From the NCBI GenBank assembly GCA_003024985.2, contig PXIH01S0043431.1: a stretch of 10,167 nt of DNA, one strand, 5' to 3'. A program made the translations under genes and the position numbers. Position 1 is the first letter of the stretch. Each line of letters begins with the position of its first letter. This DNA comes from Euperipatoides rowelli (lineage: Eukaryota > Onychophora > Udeonychophora > Euonychophora > Peripatopsidae). Below are positions 7,216 through 10,167 of the stretch, in pieces. Under the pieces are notes generated by a model. It saw only the letters and a program-made list of their open reading frames with translations, searched no databases and was not told the origin of the DNA.

Positions 7216-7728
7216 TTATAAAGTCAAGGCCGGTTCTTCTCTATTAAATTGTATGGTAGGCCTAGTTGGGGTCTCTTCTTGCTCTACTGATTCTAAGGTA
7301 AGGGCATTAAGTTGCCTGCATATTTTGCCCGTATCAGGAACAAAGTTTGCTTTCCTAGGTTCATTTGCTATGGACCATTCAATGTAATTTCCTGTATTAT
7401 TTAGAGTTACTTTAAATTTCTGGAAGAAATCGATGCCGATTAAAAAATATTGTCCTAAATTAGTGACAGATACTGTTTTTGGTGAAAAAATACTGTCACC
7501 TATCACTAATTCTAATTCAGCACAAGTATTTGACGTGCAGGACTGACCGTTGACCGCCATTTTGATTTGGCTCCTCCTGTCTTGGACTATAAAATTTTTG
7601 TTTATTGCCAATATTTTCTTAAATAAATTTCTATGTATACACGTGATGTCACTGCCCATGTCAATCTTGGCCAAGAATTCAATGCCTTCGATTGATTCTT
7701 GTATAATTGGGACACACATTTTGTTCAT
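7216..7728 (-). pseudogene. retropepsin-like aspartic protease of an LTR-type retrotransposon
   Basis: This 170-codon open frame is the best preserved in the window. Residues 18-31 read FLAKIDMGSDITCI, which aligns with the flap-side active-site block (hydrophobic-I-D-T-G-S-x) of retropepsins. Residues 94-104 read YFLIGIDFFQK, which matches the I-L-G-x-D-F-L block about 75 residues later, the normal spacing. The protease would cut the Gag-Pol polyprotein of a Ty3/gypsy-like element as a dimer. The central residue of the triplet is Met (codon 7657-7659) rather than Thr or Ser, so activity is doubtful. The same frame is open a little upstream of the ATG (to about 7770), so the ATG at 7728 is probably just an internal Met of a polyprotein. 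After residue 120 the sequence becomes polar and low-complexity and no RT follows. Confidence 0.8.
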
Positions 7729-7734
7729 TGATTT

Positions 7735-7932
7735 ATCCGCGGGTTTTTGTTGGTGTCTTTTTAATCTCTATATTTTGTACATAAATGTTGGTCTTATTGT
7801 CATTAACTGTAGGGATGGTATTTTGTTGCTCATTCCGGGATGTATTTTGATATTGATTACTATAATATTGTTGTAGTACCTGTAATTTCTATTTCTATAA
7901 AATAGATTTGTTATTTCTGTAATTTTGTCCTT
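7735..7932 (-). pseudogene. Asn/Gln/Tyr-rich basic Gag tail (nucleocapsid-like linker)
   Basis: Between the coiled-coil Gag part and the protease the minus strand reads Asn-, Arg- and Tyr-rich peptide in shifting frames: YRNRNYRYYNN, then a frame from 7882 to a TAA at 7733-7735 reading QQYYSNQYQNTSRNEQQNT and NIYVQNIEIKKTPTKTRG. Arg/Asn/Gln/Tyr-rich tails without a zinc knuckle occur in Gag proteins of some arthropod and other invertebrate Ty3-like elements, where they bind RNA. The last part overlaps the protease frame by about 35 bases, displaced by one. Confidence 0.5.
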
Positions 7933-8588
7933 TTATTGTAATTTTGACCAAATTATTATTATAATTATGATAACCACGTTTCCTCTATAATCTTGTTGGT
8001 AGACCTCATTATAAATATGCTCAGGTTCATTATAGGTATTATTGTGCAAAATTAGTATTTCATTTTTCAGGGTATCTATGTAGTTTTTTAAGTCCATAAT
8101 TTCAACCCTATTTTGTAATAATCTATCTTCTAAAATATTAATCTTACCTCCATTTTCTTTTACTGCATTAATTAATTTAAGTGAGTTTTCCTCATACACT
8201 TTTTTAAATTGCACCATTTCTGCTTCGTTTTTTAATGAACTGATTTTATTCTCTTCTATGATAGGGATAACCTCTTCCTTAAATTGTTCCACAGAACTTG
8301 ATCTTTTTTGGTCGTCTGATTTTTCCCCAATTTCCATTGATTGTATAGACATCTCAGTTTTTAAATTTATTTTTAAGTCATCGATATAATTTTTTAAATT
8401 TCCCATATCATTTTTTAAATTGGTTTTTAGGTCGTCATTTTGTTGGTAGATTTTATTTTCTAAACCCCCTATGACATTACCTAGCAATGTACTCATGTTT
8501 GTTATTAAGGCAGCATTTTGATCTGGGGTGTGATGTCTGAATCTTTATTAGCACTTTGTAATGCCATCTTTGTATTTACTGCAGACAT
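7933..8588 (-). pseudogene. coiled-coil Gag-like N-terminal protein of the same retrotransposon
   Basis: A 187-codon frame (8496-7933) is rich in Lys, Glu, Asn, Leu and Ile, with heptad-like repeats: LKTNLKNDMGNLKNYIDDLK and, near its end, MDLKNYIDTLKNEIL. It is very probably a long coiled coil. One frame away, the upstream minus strand reads MSAVNTKMALQSANKDSDITP from an ATG at 8588. A single-base shift near 8520 joins it to DQNAALITNMSTLL and the main frame. So the natural start is likely 8588 or 8567 rather than 8496. Coiled-coil N-termini of this type precede the capsid in Gag of some invertebrate Ty3/gypsy elements. No capsid-like or major homology region follows; the sequence passes straight to an acidic-Tyr segment (EPEHIYNEVYQQDYRGN) and an Ile run produced by ATT/ATA repeats. 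With no protease next to it I would have called it only a coiled-coil ORF. Confidence 0.6.
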
Positions 8589-8900
8589 TGTCTAAATTCT
8601 TTTTTTTTGTTGAGATTTAACAATATATACTTTTGAGTTTATTTTAAAAAAATAATATCCTAATAATAATAATAATAAAAGTAATCAAAAATTACCAACT
8701 TTAAATAATTTGTAAGATATCTAAATAATATTAATATTCACCGTTTCATTAAACAAACCCAAACTGTGCATATATGACATAAAAATAAAACAACAACAAA
8801 AAAAATATTGTAATATGTAATATTTGATCTTGTCTTCCTTCACAAATAAATTTCACTTTGCAATTTCTTGAGAGAGAACAAACAAACAAAAAAAAAAATG
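8589..8900. other. AT-rich leader upstream (minus strand) of the Gag-like frame
   Basis: This sequence precedes the Gag-like start. If the element had a 5' LTR and primer-binding site they should lie here, but I find no convincing tRNA-complementary site and no matching LTR copy elsewhere in the window. It includes an AAT trinucleotide tract (8661-8678) and several A runs. Confidence 0.5.
8661..8678. repeat. short (TAA)6 microsatellite
   Basis: Six tandem TAA units at 8661-8678 in otherwise AT-rich DNA. Confidence 0.85.
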
Positions 8901-9287
8901 AAGATTTCTTCTTCTTTTCTATTCTAGTCCTCTCATGCCTGGCTATCCCTTACTTTTTTTTTTTTTAAGCCGATCTGCACCTACATGATTGTGAGCAGTG
9001 GCTTCGTTGAAGAACACTGGTTACGGATTAGGGACTGCTTTTTGCTGGTGAGAGCAAGAGCCAATGCCTAACCTGATAATGAGTTTGCAGTTAGATTTGA
9101 GAATCCCCGCAAAGCATGAGATACTCAGAAATGGCAACCAAGCATGAGGAAAGACTAAGACAAATAGTTATTTTCATAATGTATCTTTTATTGTGACAAT
9201 GATAATATTTGGACAGATTATGACAAAAATATGGATAAGGGCAATAGCCCAACAATAATGATAGTAATATTCTGTTTGTAAGTTTGT

Positions 9288-9989
9288 GTGCTACCCCTAA
9301 CTATGGGAAAAGTTATTTGTGTGGCAGTAATAATGATTATGGTAATGTTCAGCTTACCCTAGGGTTTTTGTGGAACAGGATACCTTGAGTTGGAGAAGCT
9401 GAGGCTGGTTTTTGACCACGAGCTGTGGGTAATTTGGTTGCTGCTGCTGGTGATCCTCTGGCTGTGAGTCTGGACAATACTTTTTGCTGGTTTTTACTGG
9501 ATTGTTATTTCTGACCAAGCATGGGCTAACAGGAAATAAGCACTCCTGGCTTATATGGATCACTAATTGGATTGCACTGGCACAAAGATAATGATCAGGG
9601 ATGAGGCCCTGGCTGGAACCTCCTGTACAATAGTCAGATCTCCTTTTTTAGTATTTGCCTTCAGGTTGCAGGCAAATAACAAAGAGCTCACTGTCATTGG
9701 CTCATTACAGTTCTTAGTAGCCTATTGGCAGTAAGGCTGAGAGTTTCTTTGTAGGTAGGCTCATTAGCTCACAATATGGTCAGTCGGGCGGTTGTGCAGA
9801 TTAAGCTTATGTTAGTGAATTATTGGAGTCAGGCTTTAGGCCAGCAAGGACTAAAGACTGGAAGCAAGAGGTCACAAAAACATTGTGTTTCTCATTTGAA
9901 GTTAGTAATGTTTTTATTACTGCCACTTTTACTGACCAAACATATTATTATGATAGTTGGTGATTGTTATGAGTTAGTTAGGGTAGCAC
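9288..9989. repeat. collinear interrupted inverted repeats about 0.7 kb apart
   Basis: GTGCTACCCCTAACTA (9288-9303) pairs with 9975-9989 in reverse complement apart from one extra C. GTGGCAGTAATAA (9321-9333) pairs exactly with 9914-9926. The order is consistent with two arms of an old inverted repeat, but the spacing between the blocks differs (about 33 versus 60 bases). Either indels have occurred or one block is chance. Confidence 0.5.
9652..9678. repeat. 9-bp perfect hairpin
   Basis: TATTTGCCT (9652-9660), a 9-base loop, then AGGCAAATA (9670-9678). No U-run or gene context gives it a terminator role. Confidence 0.6.
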
Positions 9990-10167
9990 CAAGGTTCTTA
10001 GCACACATTATTGTAATAATACCAATAGCTAGCAGCTGATCATACTATTGATTCCTGTGATATAACGCTTGAGGGATTGTGGTCTATGTTGTCATATGTT
10101 CCAATAGTAAATAATCCCTTTTACTATGCAAAAGATTTTGAAACATTTTTTATTTTTAGCAGGAATT

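Larger units (their letters stand above)
8901..10167. other. unassigned, less AT-rich DNA; probably repeat-derived
   Basis: Base composition shifts to clearly less AT-rich from about 8930 onward. No protein motif is recognisable in any frame. A Gln/Pro/Ser-rich minus-strand reading (9354-9563) is open in more than one frame and looks fortuitous. The stretch contains two pairs of collinear inverted repeats (9288-9333 against 9914-9989), a 9-bp hairpin (9652-9678), and two short words repeated directly (CTTTTTGCTGGT at 9038 and 9480; ACCAAGCATG at 9137 and 9514). These suggest one or more degenerate non-coding elements whose identity I cannot establish. Confidence 0.45.

Noticed and set aside
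7745-7765. A-rich run near the Gag/protease overlap as a slippery site
   Set aside because: The run AAAAACCC does not match the canonical X-XXY-YYZ heptamer, and the copy is too decayed to argue for recoding.
7178-7876. Plus-strand frames opposite the protease
   Set aside because: The minus strand carries the two retropepsin motifs at correct spacing; the plus-strand frames have no motif.
8900-8927. Pyrimidine tract ending in TAG, resembling a 3' splice site
   Set aside because: It fits the acceptor consensus, as does one at about 10145-10160, but no exon with coding potential follows, so calling an intron would be unsupported.
6600-9300. Long terminal repeats flanking the gag-protease fragment
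   Set aside because: I compared the sequence on both sides by eye and found no shared direct repeat; the left flank is occupied by another family fragment.
9354-9563. Gln/Pro/Ser-rich 69-codon minus-strand frame
   Set aside because: The same DNA is also open in a neighbouring frame with Ser/Ala/Lys-rich sequence, and CTG/CAG-like simple sequence explains the Gln run. No family recognised.
9776-10039. 87-codon plus-strand frame with hydrophobic middle
   Set aside because: The hydrophobic run comes from TTA/ATT-rich DNA; there is no motif, no context and no start-site support.
1-10167. CRISPR array, tRNA, rRNA, bacterial operon or promoter
   Set aside because: No regularly spaced direct repeats, no cloverleaf or rRNA-like blocks, and no prokaryotic gene organisation were seen anywhere in the window.

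Overview
The window looks like AT-rich nuclear DNA from an animal, most likely an invertebrate. It holds no intact gene, no bacterial-type gene packing and no RNA gene that I can recognise. Every stretch I can identify comes from a mobile element or a repeat-like family, and all of them are broken by stops and frameshifts. The species cannot be read from the sequence. The mixture (a Tx1/L1-like LINE with a CCHC ORF1, a piggyBac-type MITE, a hAT/GTF2IRD2-like fragment, and a gag-protease fragment of an LTR-type element) fits arthropods, molluscs or cnidarians.

Left part (1-2262): AT-rich DNA with a 245-bp element bounded by 27-bp imperfect inverted repeats (546-790). It also carries a decayed plus-strand fragment of a hAT-like transposase of the GTF2IRD2/ZBED/SCAND3 type (1331-1653). 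The rest is unassigned DNA with one perfect hairpin and a short AC repeat.

Middle (2263-6586, plus strand): one nearly full-length but dead non-LTR retrotransposon. ORF1 ends in a zinc knuckle and a charged coiled-coil-like tail. ORF2 has an APE-type endonuclease, a reverse transcriptase with YIDD, and a C-terminal region. A 231-bp MITE with 15-bp perfect terminal inverted repeats and TTAA target duplication sits inside the endonuclease. Removing it in silico, together with one TTAA, joins the two halves exactly in frame, which proves it is a later insertion.

Right-centre (6590-8588, minus strand): first, a fragment of an uncharacterised invertebrate protein family with the signature LDH..Y.RWL...P.SAIA.DQAH (6590-7042). 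It meets the LINE tail almost base to base, in convergent orientation. Second, a retrotransposon fragment with a coiled-coil Gag-like N-terminus, an Asn/Gln/Tyr-rich basic linker and a retropepsin whose active-site triplet reads D-M-G. The capsid region that would normally lie between coiled coil and linker is not visible, and neither are RT or LTRs.

Right end (8589-10167): an AT-rich leader, then somewhat more GC-rich unassigned DNA with a collinear pair of short inverted repeats about 0.7 kb apart. I find no evidence of a new functional system. The value of the window is its nested insertion history and several recognisable but under-described element remnants.
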